Origin: Microbacterium hatanonis
GTDB lineage: Bacteria; Actinomycetota; Actinomycetes; Actinomycetales; Microbacteriaceae
Direction: 5' to 3'
Assembly: GCF_008017415.1 (NCBI RefSeq)
Contig: NZ_VRSV01000001.1
Coordinates: 868,001-932,000 of the forward strand
DNA: 64,000 nucleotides
Below are positions 33,216-42,416 of this stretch, in pieces. The number at the start of each line of letters is the position of its first letter. Within the stretch, counting starts at the first letter, position 1. A program made the position numbers and the translations under genes. The notes beneath the pieces are model-generated. The model worked only from the letters and a program-made list of their open reading frames with translations, was not told the origin of the DNA and did no database searches.

Positions 33216-34280
33216 ATGATCCGAACCGCCCGACGTCCCTCCCGCGTCCTCGCCGGCCTCGCGCTGGTCGCCGCCCTCCTGCACGCGCCCCTGGCGTCTG
33301 CCGGTGCGGCATTCGCAGCGAGCGCCGAGACCGGAACCGACGTCACCTGGGGGGTGCGCACCGCCGAGAACGCTCAGGGCGCCGGTCGGCAGAACTTCGC
33401 CTACACGGTCGCTTCCGGAAGCCGTTTCGACGACGCGCTCGTCATCTCCAACCACGACGACGCGCCCCTCGACCTCGACATCTACGGCGCGGACGGCTTC
33501 ACCACGCAGAGCGGTCAGCTCGACGTACTGCCGCGCGCCGAGGAATCGGTCTTCCTCGGCACCTGGATCTCGGTCGCGCAGGATCGGGTGACGATCCCGG
33601 CCGGCGAGTCGGTCGAGGTGCCGTTCTCCGTGGAGGTTCCGGGCAACGCGACGCCGGGCGACTACGCCGGCGGCATCGTGTCGTCACTGCCGCAGCCCGA
33701 GCAGGCGGACGGCATCGCGGTCGACCGTCGTCTCGGCATCAGGCTGCAGCTCCGCGTCGAGGGAGACCTTCTGCCCGGCATGGTGGTCGAGAATCTGACG
33801 GTCGACTATGCCCCCACCTTCAATCCTCTCGGCCCGGGCTCCGCGACGGTGCAGTACACGGTGCGCAACAGCGGCAACACGCGCCTGACGGGGATGCAGT
33901 CGGTCGCGCTCAGCGGTCCGTTCGGTCTCCTCCGCACCGACATCGACGGTGTGGAGCCGGTGCCCGATCTCCTGCCGGGCGAGTCGTGGAGCGTCACAGC
34001 GCACACCGATGCCCTCGTTCCGCTGTTCTGGACGAACGTCGACGTGACCGTCGCGCCGGCGGGTCCCGCCGGATTCGAGGGCGCCGCCGATCCAGGGATG
34101 TTCGTCACCAGTACCGGTGCGATCACGGTGCCGTGGGCGCAGCTGGTGCTCCTCGTCGTGATCGCCGGCCTCGTCGTGCTCCTCATCCTCGGAGTGCGCC
34201 GATCCCGCCGCCGTCGCCGCGAGGCGGAGGCCGCGCGCGTGGAGGCCGCGGTCGAGGCGGCGCTCAGAGAGCGGGTCTGA
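33216..34280 (+). CDS. DUF916 (WxL-protein peptidoglycan-binding) membrane protein
   Basis: 354 residues from ATG 33216 with AGAGGA ahead. Signal peptide (to about 40), then DVTWGVRTAEN, FAYTVASGSRFDDALVISNH, DLDIYGADGFTTQSGQLDVL and TPGDYAGGIV, the DUF916 pattern, followed by a second beta domain, one transmembrane helix (about 318-340) and an Arg-rich cytoplasmic tail. In Firmicutes this family anchors WxL proteins to the wall; here it pairs with the upstream WxL-like phosphoesterase, 80 bases away. Confidence 0.85.
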   Translation: MIRTARRPSRVLAGLALVAALLHAPLASAGAAFAASAETGTDVTWGVRTAENAQGAGRQNFAYTVASGSRFDDALVISNHDDAPLDLDIYGADGFTTQSGQLDVLPRAEESVFLGTWISVAQDRVTIPAGESVEVPFSVEVPGNATPGDYAGGIVSSLPQPEQADGIAVDRRLGIRLQLRVEGDLLPGMVVENLTVDYAPTFNPLGPGSATVQYTVRNSGNTRLTGMQSVALSGPFGLLRTDIDGVEPVPDLLPGESWSVTAHTDALVPLFWTNVDVTVAPAGPAGFEGAADPGMFVTSTGAITVPWAQLVLLVVIAGLVVLLILGVRRSRRRRREAEAARVEAAVEAALRERV

Positions 34281-34329
34281 CGGCACCGCGCGACTTGCGC
34301 TGTCGTTCGGGCATACCGACGATGAGAAC

Positions 34330-35256
34330 ATGACCTCTGATACGCGCCCCGACCGTCTTCGCACGGCCTTGTGGATCGCCGTGGTGGTCGCACTCCTCGC
34401 GGTCGCCGGGGTATCGGTGTGGTGGGCGTCCACGGGGTCGCAGACGTCTGCCGCACCGGCGCCCTCCACAGCGTCCGGCTCCGTCACCTCGACGCCCACG
34501 CCCACCCCGACACCGACTCCCACCCCCACCCCGACGGGGTTCGCCGCGAACACCGCGGTCTACGCGCTCGACGCCCTTCCTCAAGTCGACGTCTACGCCG
34601 TGATCCCCGCCCTCCCCGTCGACGACGACCCCCAGGGCGCGATGACGGGCGACACCGTTCGGGCCGCGACCGAGCGCATCCCGGTCTTCGCCGACCCGAC
34701 CGCCGAACCGGTCGCCTTCCTGCCCCGCGACTACCAGTTCGACGGCACGACGGTCCCGGTCGTCGAACGACAGGACCACTGGGTGCGCGTACTGCTCACC
34801 GGCCGCGAGGCGGTGCCCTCGGCCGGCAATCCGGCGCAGCTGAGCGGCTGGCTGCGCACCCAGGACGTGGAGTTCACCCGCGCCGAGGCGACGGTCGAGG
34901 TGGGACTGACGACCCGCACGATCGACATCGTGCACGCCGACGGCACGAGGGAGCGCGTCGCCGACGACTTCGGATCGGGAACCGCGTCGACCCCAACCCC
35001 GATCGGTCGCACCTTCGTGATGATGGTGCGCGTCGAGCCGTCGTTCGGCTACACCCGCGGCCACCCGCTGGTCTACCTCGGTGTGCAGTCGCCGACGCTC
35101 GACGGCTTCGGCGGCGCAGCCGTCGCCGTGACCGCCTTCCACTACCACGACGCCCGGTCGGGGGCGATCTCGAACGGGTGCCTGCGGCTCGGGCCGGAGG
35201 CGATCGACCGCTTGGCGCAGCTGCCGCTGGGCACCGCCGTGTACGTGACCGCATGA
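34330..35256 (+). CDS. L,D-transpeptidase (YkuD) with membrane anchor
   Basis: 308 residues. N-terminal transmembrane helix (about 12-32), a (TP)n linker (residues 53-68), a beta-rich middle, and a YkuD domain with FHYHDARSGAISNGCLRLG: catalytic C284, histidines 271 and 273. It makes 3-3 peptidoglycan cross-links on the outer face. The stop overlaps the next start (ATGA), beginning a coupled run with DUF1905 and prepilin peptidase. Confidence 0.92.
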   Translation: MTSDTRPDRLRTALWIAVVVALLAVAGVSVWWASTGSQTSAAPAPSTASGSVTSTPTPTPTPTPTPTPTGFAANTAVYALDALPQVDVYAVIPALPVDDDPQGAMTGDTVRAATERIPVFADPTAEPVAFLPRDYQFDGTTVPVVERQDHWVRVLLTGREAVPSAGNPAQLSGWLRTQDVEFTRAEATVEVGLTTRTIDIVHADGTRERVADDFGSGTASTPTPIGRTFVMMVRVEPSFGYTRGHPLVYLGVQSPTLDGFGGAAVAVTAFHYHDARSGAISNGCLRLGPEAIDRLAQLPLGTAVYVTA

Positions 35257-35552
35257 TCGTCGAATTCACCGACGAGATGTACCGCTGGGAGGCCCGCTCC
35301 GACGCGGACTGGTACTTCGTCGCAATGCCGGAAGACCTGAGCTCCGAAGTGGCAGAGCTGCAGGGCCCCTATCGTCGTGGTTTCGGCGCGGTGCGGGTGC
35401 AGGCCACGATCGGTTCGTCGAACTGGCGCACATCCATCTTCCCCGGCGGTGACGGGCGCTACGTGCTCCCGCTCAAGCGCGCCGTCCGCGATGCCGAGCA
35501 CCTGCGCGAGGGTGCGCCGGTGACGGTGATCCTCGAGATCGCGGGCGTATGA
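35253..35552 (+). CDS. DUF1905 protein
   Basis: 99 residues, single DUF1905 barrel: YRWEARSDADWYFVAMPEDL, then RGFGAVRVQATIGSSNWRTS and the PLKRAVRDAEHLREG tail. Soluble, function unknown. Overlaps the genes on both sides by 4 bases, so translation is coupled. Confidence 0.85.
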   Translation: MIVEFTDEMYRWEARSDADWYFVAMPEDLSSEVAELQGPYRRGFGAVRVQATIGSSNWRTSIFPGGDGRYVLPLKRAVRDAEHLREGAPVTVILEIAGV

Positions 35553-36043
35553 GCGCTGCGTTCGCGCTCGCCGTCGAGCTCACCGCCTACGGGGCGTTCG
35601 CCGTGCTGAGCGTGGTGCTGACGGTCATCGACCTCCGCACCCACCGTCTGCCCGACCGTCTGGTGCTCCCGGCCTATCCCGCGGCCGCGGTTCTGCTCGC
35701 GCTCGCCGCGTTCCTTCGTGCGGATCCGGCTCGACTCCTCGCGGTGGCCGGCGGGGCGATCGTGCTGTTCGCGTTCTACCTCCTGCTGCGGATGCTGCGC
35801 CCCGGCGCGATGGGCGGAGGCGACGTCAAACTGGCGGGCCTCATCGGCGCGTTCCTCGGTTACCTGGGCTGGGACGCGGTGCTCGGCGGCGCGATCGCGG
35901 GGTTCGTCTTCGGCGGCGTCTTCGCCGCGGTGCTGCTCCTCGCCCGACGGGCACGGGCCGCGAACCGGCTCGCTTTCGGACCGTGGATGCTTCTGGGCGC
36001 CTGGGCGGCGATCCTCGCGGTGGCCGCGTCGGCCTTTTCCTGA
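35549..36043 (+). CDS. A24-family prepilin peptidase (short form)
   Basis: 164 residues, mostly transmembrane. The aspartyl pair is present: D28 in VIDLRTHRLPDRL and D92 in GGGDVKLAG. The short form lacks the N-terminal methylase domain, as in CpaA/TadV. It would cleave prepilin leaders, but no pilus gene is in the window. Begins inside the DUF1905 stop (ATGA). Confidence 0.88.
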   Translation: MSAAFALAVELTAYGAFAVLSVVLTVIDLRTHRLPDRLVLPAYPAAAVLLALAAFLRADPARLLAVAGGAIVLFAFYLLLRMLRPGAMGGGDVKLAGLIGAFLGYLGWDAVLGGAIAGFVFGGVFAAVLLLARRARAANRLAFGPWMLLGAWAAILAVAASAFS

Positions 36044-36098
36044 CGTCGCACGGCGTCAAGCCCCGGGTCGGGTCGGGCGGCGCCGATAGCCTGACGGA

Positions 36099-37139
36099 AT
36101 GACCGACACCGTGATCTCCCGCGCCACCGCGTGGGCGCTGGCTCGCCGGCCCGTGCGCGCCTACCTGCGCTATGCCGGAGCCCGAGGCCCGGTCCTCGCC
36201 GACAGCGTCACGTACCGCACCCTGTTCAGCCTCTTCGCCGGTGTGCTCCTCGGATTCTCGTTCGCGGGCATCTGGCTGGCGGGTAACCCCGATGCTGTCG
36301 CCGCGCTCACCCGCTCGCTGAATTCCGCCATTCCCGGGCTGGTCGGAAAGGACGGGCTGATCGACGTCTCCGAGATCGAGGCGCCCGGGGCGTTCACGAT
36401 CGCCGGCATCGTCTCCCTCCTCGGTCTGGTCGGGGCGGCGATCGGCGCCATCGGCACCCTCCGCACCGCCCTGCGTCAGATCGCCTCCCAGACGACCGAC
36501 GACACCTTGATCGTCTGGGTGCTGCTGCGCAACCTCGCCCTCGCGATCGGCATCGGGGGAGCCCTCGCTGCTGCGGCCGCCGCCACCTTCCTCGCCACCG
36601 CCGGCCTCGATGTGCTGCGGGGCTGGCTCGGGATCGCCACCGATGCCGGGTGGGCCGGCTTCCTCGCCTGGTTCGTCTCGGTCGTGGTGGTTCTCGCCCT
36701 CGACACCGCGGTCGTCGCCGCGCTGTTCGCCTTCCTGTCCGGGCTCCGCGTCCGCCGCCGCACCCTGTGGACGGGCGCGCTCCTCGGCGGCATCGGGCTC
36801 ACCGTGCTGCAGCAGCTGTCGGGCCTGTTCGTCGGCGGTGCGAGCTCCAACCCGCTCCTGGGCACCTTCGCATCGCTGATCGCGCTGCTGCTGTGGCTCA
36901 ATCTCTCGAGCCAGGTCATCCTCATCGCGTCGGCGTACATCGTCACCGGCCACGAGGAGGACGAAGATCGGGTGCACGCCCGATACGGGGCGGCGACGAT
37001 GGTGCAGTTCCGCGTGCGACAGGCCGAGCGCGCCGTGCAGGCGGCGGCGTCCGAACTCACGGCGGCCCGCGACGCCGAAGCGACCGAGCGCGAGAAGAGC
37101 GCAGCATCCGGAAACCCCGCCGACGCATCCCGCCAGTAG
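36099..37139 (+). CDS. YihY/BrkB family inner-membrane protein
   Basis: 346 residues with about six transmembrane helices, DSVTYRTLFSLFAGVLLGFS near the start and SSQVILIASAYIVTGHEEDE near the end, as in YihY proteins. A long charged, Ala-rich C-terminal helix follows (residues 295-346). Transport or envelope role unknown. Stands 20 bases ahead of the cellulase. Confidence 0.9.
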   Translation: MTDTVISRATAWALARRPVRAYLRYAGARGPVLADSVTYRTLFSLFAGVLLGFSFAGIWLAGNPDAVAALTRSLNSAIPGLVGKDGLIDVSEIEAPGAFTIAGIVSLLGLVGAAIGAIGTLRTALRQIASQTTDDTLIVWVLLRNLALAIGIGGALAAAAAATFLATAGLDVLRGWLGIATDAGWAGFLAWFVSVVVVLALDTAVVAALFAFLSGLRVRRRTLWTGALLGGIGLTVLQQLSGLFVGGASSNPLLGTFASLIALLLWLNLSSQVILIASAYIVTGHEEDEDRVHARYGAATMVQFRVRQAERAVQAAASELTAARDAEATEREKSAASGNPADASRQ

Positions 37140-37159
37140 CATCTGCTCCAGGAGGGATC

Positions 37160-38797
37160 ATGATCGGTGTGCGCACAGGATCGCGGGGGAGTCGCTGGCT
37201 CGGACTCCTCCTCTCGGTCGCCTTCGTCGTCTCGGCCGGGGTCATGACGTCTGTCGTCCCGGCTCGGGCCGCGACCACGGCCGGCTGGCTGCACACCGAC
37301 GGCGCCCGCATCGTCACCGAGTCGGGTCAGACGCACACGATCCGCGCGGTGTCGTGGTTCGGGATGGAGACCAGCAATTGCGCCCCGCACGGTCTCTGGA
37401 CGATCCCCCTCGACGAGGGGATGCGGCGTATCGCCGAGATGGGGTTCAATACCGTCCGGCTGCCGTTCTCGAACGAATGCCTCGCGGCGTCGTCCACCAA
37501 CTCGATCGACGCGAATGCCAACCCGACGTTGGTGGGCCTGACGCCGCTCCAGCTCATGGACACGGTCATCGCCCGCGCCAAGGCCGTCGGTCTGAGCGTG
37601 ATCCTCGACCGGCACCGACCGGGGTCGGACGCCCAGTCGGAGCTCTGGTACACCTCCGGCTACTCGGAGCAGCGCTGGATCGATGACTGGAAGATGCTGG
37701 CGCAGCGGTACAAGAACGAGCCGGCCGTCGTCGCCGTCGATCTGCACAACGAGCCGCACGGCGCCGCGTGCTGGGGGTGCGGCGACGCCGCCACCGACTG
37801 GCGTGCAGCGGCGACGCGTGCGGGCAACGCCGTGCTGTCGGTGAATCCGAAGCTCCTGATCGTCGTGGAGGGCGTCGAACGTCAACCGGACGGCAGCTCG
37901 ACGTGGTGGGGAGGCGGTCTTGCGGGCGTTGCGACGAAGCCCGTCACGCTGAACGTCGCGAACCGGGTGGTGTATTCGCCCCATGACTACCCGGCGAGCG
38001 TCTACAACCAGGCGTGGTTCGGCGCGGGCGACTACCCCGCGAACCTCCCCGCGGTCTGGGAGAAGAACTGGGGGTTCATCGCCACGCGAGCAATTGCGCC
38101 CGTGCTGTTGGGCGAGTTCGGCACCAAGCTCGAGACGGCGAGCGACAAGGCCTGGCTGAAGACCCTCGTCGACTACCTCGGGAAGACCGGCATCAGCTTC
38201 GCCTACTGGTCTTTCAACCCCAACAGCGGCGACACCGGCGGCCTCGTGCAAGACGACTGGCGCACGCCGCAGACGGCGAAGCTCGCCGCTCTGGCGCCGC
38301 TGCTGAAGCCGACGACCCTGCCGCCCGTCACGCCCGCGCCGACCGCGACGCCGAAGCCGAGCAGCACGCCCACCCCGACGCCCAAGCCGACCGCGACGCC
38401 GAAGCCGACGGCGACGCCGAAGCCGACGGCGACGCCGAAGCCCACCGCGACGCCCACACCGACAGCGTCGGCCACTCCGTCTCCGAGCGTTCCCTCGACC
38501 GGCGGAATCGCGGCCGCCTGGAGCCTGCAGAGCGCCTGGGGCGAAGGATATGTGGCCGATCTCACGGTGACCGCCGCGCGGAAGGTCGATCGCTGGACGG
38601 TCAGCTGGTCGTCGCCCGGAGCCACGGCGATCGTGAGCGCGTGGGGCATGGACTGCACGCTCGCCGGCTCGACGATCACCTGCACGGGCGCTGGATGGGC
38701 CGCGGCCCTCGCCCCGGGGCAGACCGTGAAGGTCGGGCTGCAGGTCGCCGCCACCCGTGCCCCCGCTGCACCCTCGCTGAGCTCTACCTCGTCCTGA
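37160..38797 (+). CDS. Secreted GH5 cellulase with CBM2 and PT-rich linker
   Basis: 545 residues from ATG 37160, GGAGGG ahead. Signal peptide (to about 40, ARA). GH5 barrel (40-400) with acid/base E198 (DLHNEPHG) and nucleophile E319 (LLGEFGTKLE). A PKPTA repeat linker (about 400-445) leads to a C-terminal CBM2-like cellulose-binding domain (SLQSAWGEGYVADLTVTAAR, about 447-540). It cleaves beta-1,4-glucan outside the cell. No other glycosidase is adjacent. Confidence 0.93.
   Translation: MIGVRTGSRGSRWLGLLLSVAFVVSAGVMTSVVPARAATTAGWLHTDGARIVTESGQTHTIRAVSWFGMETSNCAPHGLWTIPLDEGMRRIAEMGFNTVRLPFSNECLAASSTNSIDANANPTLVGLTPLQLMDTVIARAKAVGLSVILDRHRPGSDAQSELWYTSGYSEQRWIDDWKMLAQRYKNEPAVVAVDLHNEPHGAACWGCGDAATDWRAAATRAGNAVLSVNPKLLIVVEGVERQPDGSSTWWGGGLAGVATKPVTLNVANRVVYSPHDYPASVYNQAWFGAGDYPANLPAVWEKNWGFIATRAIAPVLLGEFGTKLETASDKAWLKTLVDYLGKTGISFAYWSFNPNSGDTGGLVQDDWRTPQTAKLAALAPLLKPTTLPPVTPAPTATPKPSSTPTPTPKPTATPKPTATPKPTATPKPTATPTPTASATPSPSVPSTGGIAAAWSLQSAWGEGYVADLTVTAARKVDRWTVSWSSPGATAIVSAWGMDCTLAGSTITCTGAGWAAALAPGQTVKVGLQVAATRAPAAPSLSSTSS
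38391..38456 (+). repeat. 18-base tandem repeats encoding PKPTAT linker
   Basis: Near-identical units around GCGACGCCGAAGCCGACG, about 3.5 copies, encode the cellulase linker. Such repeats can change copy number by slippage. Confidence 0.7.
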
Positions 38798-38849
38798 CCG
38801 AGACGGCAACCGCCGGCCTCCGGCGCGCGGGCGGGACTACCGTGACCTC

Positions 38850-39560
38850 ATGAGCTCGTCAGAAGTGCTCGGCGCCTATACCGCCGCCGCCGTGCGTGCC
38901 GCCGAGGCCCCGCTGCTGGCCGCGGGCGAACCTCTCATGCTCGAAGCCGCCGCAGCGCTCGCGGAGATCGCTCGTGAGGTGCTGGCCGAGCGCCCCGGGC
39001 GTGTGCTCGTGCTGGCCGGTGCCGGCGACAACGGCGGCGACGCGCTCTTCGCCGCCGCGGAACTCGCACCGCTCGTTCCCGTCGAGATCGTGCTCACCTC
39101 CGACCGGGTGCACCGCGAGGCGCTGAGCACCGCGCTGGGCGCCGGGGCGGCCCTGCGCCACACGGCCGACGTCTGCTCTCGTCCGGGGGAGTATGCCGTC
39201 ATCCTCGACGGCATCCTCGGCATCGGTGCCGCCCCCGACCCCCGACTGCGCGGTGCCGCGCGTGCGGTGGTCGAGTCGCTGGCGCCCGTCAGCGCCGCAT
39301 CCGGCACCGTCGTCATCGCCGTCGATCTGCCGAGCGGCCTGCACCCCGACGACGGCACCGCCGACTCGGCGGTGCTGCCCGCGGCGATCACCGTCACGTT
39401 CGGAGCGGTGAAGGCGGGTCTCGTGAGGGGTCGTGGCCCCGAGCTGGTCGGCGAGATCCGAGTCGTCGATCTCGGACTCGCGCCCGCGCTCGCGCGCGTC
39501 CGCCCCGCGGTGACCGGCGCCCTCGACGTCGTGCGGGTCCCTCGCCGCGCCCGCGTCTGA
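38850..39560 (+). CDS. nnrE: NAD(P)H-hydrate epimerase (YjeF N-domain)
   Basis: 236 residues. GRVLVLAGAGDNGGDALFAA is the conserved YjeF_N loop; later VIAVDLPSGLHPDDG and VTFGAVKAGLV complete the Rossmann-like fold. It interconverts R and S hydrates of damaged NAD(P)H so that the dehydratase can repair them. The dehydratase (NnrD) domain is not fused and not in the window. Convergent with glgP. Confidence 0.9.
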   Translation: MSSSEVLGAYTAAAVRAAEAPLLAAGEPLMLEAAAALAEIAREVLAERPGRVLVLAGAGDNGGDALFAAAELAPLVPVEIVLTSDRVHREALSTALGAGAALRHTADVCSRPGEYAVILDGILGIGAAPDPRLRGAARAVVESLAPVSAASGTVVIAVDLPSGLHPDDGTADSAVLPAAITVTFGAVKAGLVRGRGPELVGEIRVVDLGLAPALARVRPAVTGALDVVRVPRRARV

Positions 39561-39564
39561 TCGC

Positions 39565-42111
39565 TCAGGTCGCGACGGCGACGAGACCGAGCTCCACGGC
39601 CGAGACCAGGCGATCGTGGCGGGGAACCACGCGCACCGCATAACCGAACGGACCGGTGGCGTCGAGCTCCAGGCTGCCCTCGAACACGGTCGCCGCGTCG
39701 TCCTCTCCTGCGGCCGAGAGCTCGCTCGTCGCCCGGTCCCCGGCGAGTGTGCCGTCGGCGTCGATCGCACCGGAGATGAGCTGCACCGACACATCGTCGG
39801 GTGTGAGCCCGTCGAGGTCGACGATGGCCCGCACCGAGATCCGGTCGCCCGCGCGGGCCTGGGCGGAGACGGCCGTCGCATCGACCGCTCGCACCGACAC
39901 CCGCGGCCACGCATCGCGCACCCGCGTGAGGAACGCTGCGAGCTCCCGGGCCCCGGCGAACCCGTCGGCGCTCAGCGCGTGATCGTTGGCGGAGGCGGGG
40001 GTGTAGAGCCGGGTGACGTAGTCGCGCACCATTCGATCGCTCGTGGCCTTGCGGCCGAGGTCGGTCATCGTGTGACGCACGCGCTCGAGCCACCCGATGG
40101 GGATGCCGCCCTCCCGCTCGTAGAAGGTCGGCACGAGCTGGTGCTCGATCAGGTCGTAGAGGGCAGATGCTTCGGCATCGTCGCGCTCGTCGTCGTTCGC
40201 CGCGGTGTCGGCCGTGGGAATCGCCCAGCCGTTGCGGCCGTCGTACCACTCGTCCCACCATCCGTCGAGGATCGAGAGGTTGAGCGATCCGTTGAGCGCC
40301 GCCTTCATGCCCGACGTGCCGCTCGCCTCGAGCGGGCGGACGGGCGTATTCAGCCAGACGTCGCATCCGGGGTAGAGCTTCTTGGCGAGCGTGATGTCGT
40401 AGTCGGGCAGGAAGACGATCCGCTCGCGCACCTTCGGGTCGCGGCTGAAACGCACGAGCTGCTGGATGAGGGTCTTCCCGGAGTCGTCGGCCGGGTGGGA
40501 CTTCCCTCCGATGACGATCTGCACCGGACGGTCGGGATCGGTGAGCAGGCGCGTGAGGCGCTCGGGATCGCGCAGCATCAGCGTCAGCCGCTTGTAGGTC
40601 GGCACGCGGCGCGCGAACCCGATCGTGAGTACCTCAGGGTCGAGCACCTTCGCCGTCCACGCCGATGTCGACGCGGATGCTGCGGCCCCGAGCCGGCGGC
40701 GGGCCTCGGCCACGAGCTCCTGCTTCATCTCCATGCGGACGCCCCAGAGCTCGCCGTCGGAGACGGCGGTCCGGTCGCGCCAGTCGTGGTCTGCGGTGAG
40801 GGCATCGCCGAACCCGCGCTCGCTCAGCGCCTTCAGCGACGGGTGCACCCACGTCGGCGCGTGAACGCCGTTCGTGATCGACGTGATCGGCACCTCATCG
40901 GAGTCGATCCCGGGCCAGAGGGCGCCGAACATGCCGCGGCTGACCTTCCCGTGCAGCAGCGAGACGCCGTTGGCGTGCTGGCCCAGATGGAGTCCGAGGA
41001 CGGCCATGTTGAAGACGTGCGGGTCGCCCCCGTCGTAGTCCTCGAGCCCGAGCGCGAGGGCGCGGGTGCCGTCGATCCCGGCGAGCAGTCCCCCGGAGAG
41101 GTAGTCGGCGACGAGGGTCCGCGGGAAGCGGTCGATGCCGGCCGGCACCGGGGTGTGGGTCGTGAAGACGGTCGATGCCCGCACCTGCGCCAGTGCCACC
41201 TCGAACGACAGACCATCGCGGGCGATGAACTCCGACATGCGCTCCAAGCCCTGGAATCCCGCGTGCCCCTCGTTCGTGTGGAAGACGGCGGGCGCGGGGC
41301 GACCCGTGATGCGGCACCAGGCGCGCACCGCGCGGACACCCCCGATACCCAGCAGCAACTCCTGGTGCAGCCGGTGCTCGCCGCCGCCGCCGTACAGACG
41401 ATCGGTGACGCGTCGCAGCTCCTCGGAGTTCGACGGGGTCTCGGCGTCGAGAAGCAGCAGCGGGACACGACCGATGTCGGCCACCCACACGCGAGCGAAC
41501 AGGGTTCGCCCCGCCGGGAGCTCGAGGGAGATCTCGACGGGTGATCCGTCGAGCTCCTGCAACTGCCGCAGTCCCAGGCCGTAAGGGTCGAGCACCGGGT
41601 AGCTCTCCTGCTGCCAGCCGTCGTCGCCGATCGATTGACGGAAGTAGCCGGCGCGGTAGAAGAGGCCGACGCCCGTGAGCGGCACGCCCAGGTCGGACGC
41701 GCTCTTGAGGTGGTCGCCGGCGAGGATGCCGAGGCCGCCCGAGTACTGCGGGAGCGATCCGTCGACACCGAACTCGGGGGAGAAGTACGCGATGTGCGCG
41801 GGCTTGGGGTCGGCGAGACCCTGGAACCAGCGCTCGCCGGTGAGATAGGCCTCCAGGCGTTCGTCCTCGGCCCGTACGCGAGCGATGAAGCCCTCGTCGG
41901 ACGCCAGCTCGTCGAGCCGTGCTTGACCGATGGTCCCGAGCAGTCGTGAGGGGTTCTCGTCGACCCTGGCCCAGAGATCGTGGTCCATCGAGGCGAACAG
42001 CGACGATGTCGCGCGACTCCACGACCACCGCCAGTTTGTCGCGAGACGGTCGAGCGGCGCCAGCGCCGGCGAGAGGACAGGACGGACGGTGAACGTGCGG
42101 AGAGCCTTCAC
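39565..42111 (-). CDS. glgP: Alpha-glucan phosphorylase
   Basis: 848 residues, actinobacterial GlgP with an N-terminal DUF3417 domain (LDRLATNWRWSWSRATSSLF). The pyridoxal phosphate lysine lies in EASGTSGMKAALNGSLNLS, with IGGKSHPADDSGK and GWAIP around the active site. Releases glucose 1-phosphate from glycogen in the cytoplasm. The last 110 residues form an extra beta domain. Start ATG 42111; the gene is divergent from the small gene at 42189. Confidence 0.94.
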   Translation of the reverse strand: MKALRTFTVRPVLSPALAPLDRLATNWRWSWSRATSSLFASMDHDLWARVDENPSRLLGTIGQARLDELASDEGFIARVRAEDERLEAYLTGERWFQGLADPKPAHIAYFSPEFGVDGSLPQYSGGLGILAGDHLKSASDLGVPLTGVGLFYRAGYFRQSIGDDGWQQESYPVLDPYGLGLRQLQELDGSPVEISLELPAGRTLFARVWVADIGRVPLLLLDAETPSNSEELRRVTDRLYGGGGEHRLHQELLLGIGGVRAVRAWCRITGRPAPAVFHTNEGHAGFQGLERMSEFIARDGLSFEVALAQVRASTVFTTHTPVPAGIDRFPRTLVADYLSGGLLAGIDGTRALALGLEDYDGGDPHVFNMAVLGLHLGQHANGVSLLHGKVSRGMFGALWPGIDSDEVPITSITNGVHAPTWVHPSLKALSERGFGDALTADHDWRDRTAVSDGELWGVRMEMKQELVAEARRRLGAAASASTSAWTAKVLDPEVLTIGFARRVPTYKRLTLMLRDPERLTRLLTDPDRPVQIVIGGKSHPADDSGKTLIQQLVRFSRDPKVRERIVFLPDYDITLAKKLYPGCDVWLNTPVRPLEASGTSGMKAALNGSLNLSILDGWWDEWYDGRNGWAIPTADTAANDDERDDAEASALYDLIEHQLVPTFYEREGGIPIGWLERVRHTMTDLGRKATSDRMVRDYVTRLYTPASANDHALSADGFAGARELAAFLTRVRDAWPRVSVRAVDATAVSAQARAGDRISVRAIVDLDGLTPDDVSVQLISGAIDADGTLAGDRATSELSAAGEDDAATVFEGSLELDATGPFGYAVRVVPRHDRLVSAVELGLVAVAT

Positions 42112-42188
42112 GCGAGTGATCTTAGGTCATCGCCCTCTGTGCGGAAGGGTCGCCTCCACGGCTGATGCTTCGGACTACGCTGGGCGAC

Positions 42189-42416
42189 ATGGCACTTGCA
42201 CGACTGACTGGCGGGCCGCTCGACGGCCAGGTGATCCCCCTCGAAGACGACGTCGACGACTCGCTCATCGTCCCCTACGGCGAGGGCCAGCTGGTCTACC
42301 GCCGCGGCGGCGAGCTCGAGAACACGGGCGACAGCGACGGACCCACCGAGGCCGTCTTCACCTACGCCGAAGCGACCCAGGACATCAACCCGAACGAAGA
42401 CGGACGAGACGATTGA
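42189..42416 (+). CDS. Small hypothetical protein
   Basis: 75 residues from ATG 42189 (an upstream ATG at 42165 lacks a ribosome site). Starts MALARLTGGPLDGQVIPLED, resembling small response-linked proteins annotated only as hypothetical; acidic C-terminus. The stop overlaps TTG of the CYTH gene, so they form a pair. Confidence 0.7.
   Translation: MALARLTGGPLDGQVIPLEDDVDDSLIVPYGEGQLVYRRGGELENTGDSDGPTEAVFTYAEATQDINPNEDGRDD

Noticed and set aside
31276..33312. Long leftward frame over the metallophosphoesterase
   Set aside because: Val/Arg/Gly-rich composition and no motif; the forward frame has all metal-site motifs.
38391..38456. CRISPR-like repeats
   Set aside because: Repeats are contiguous codon repeats in the cellulase linker without spacers.
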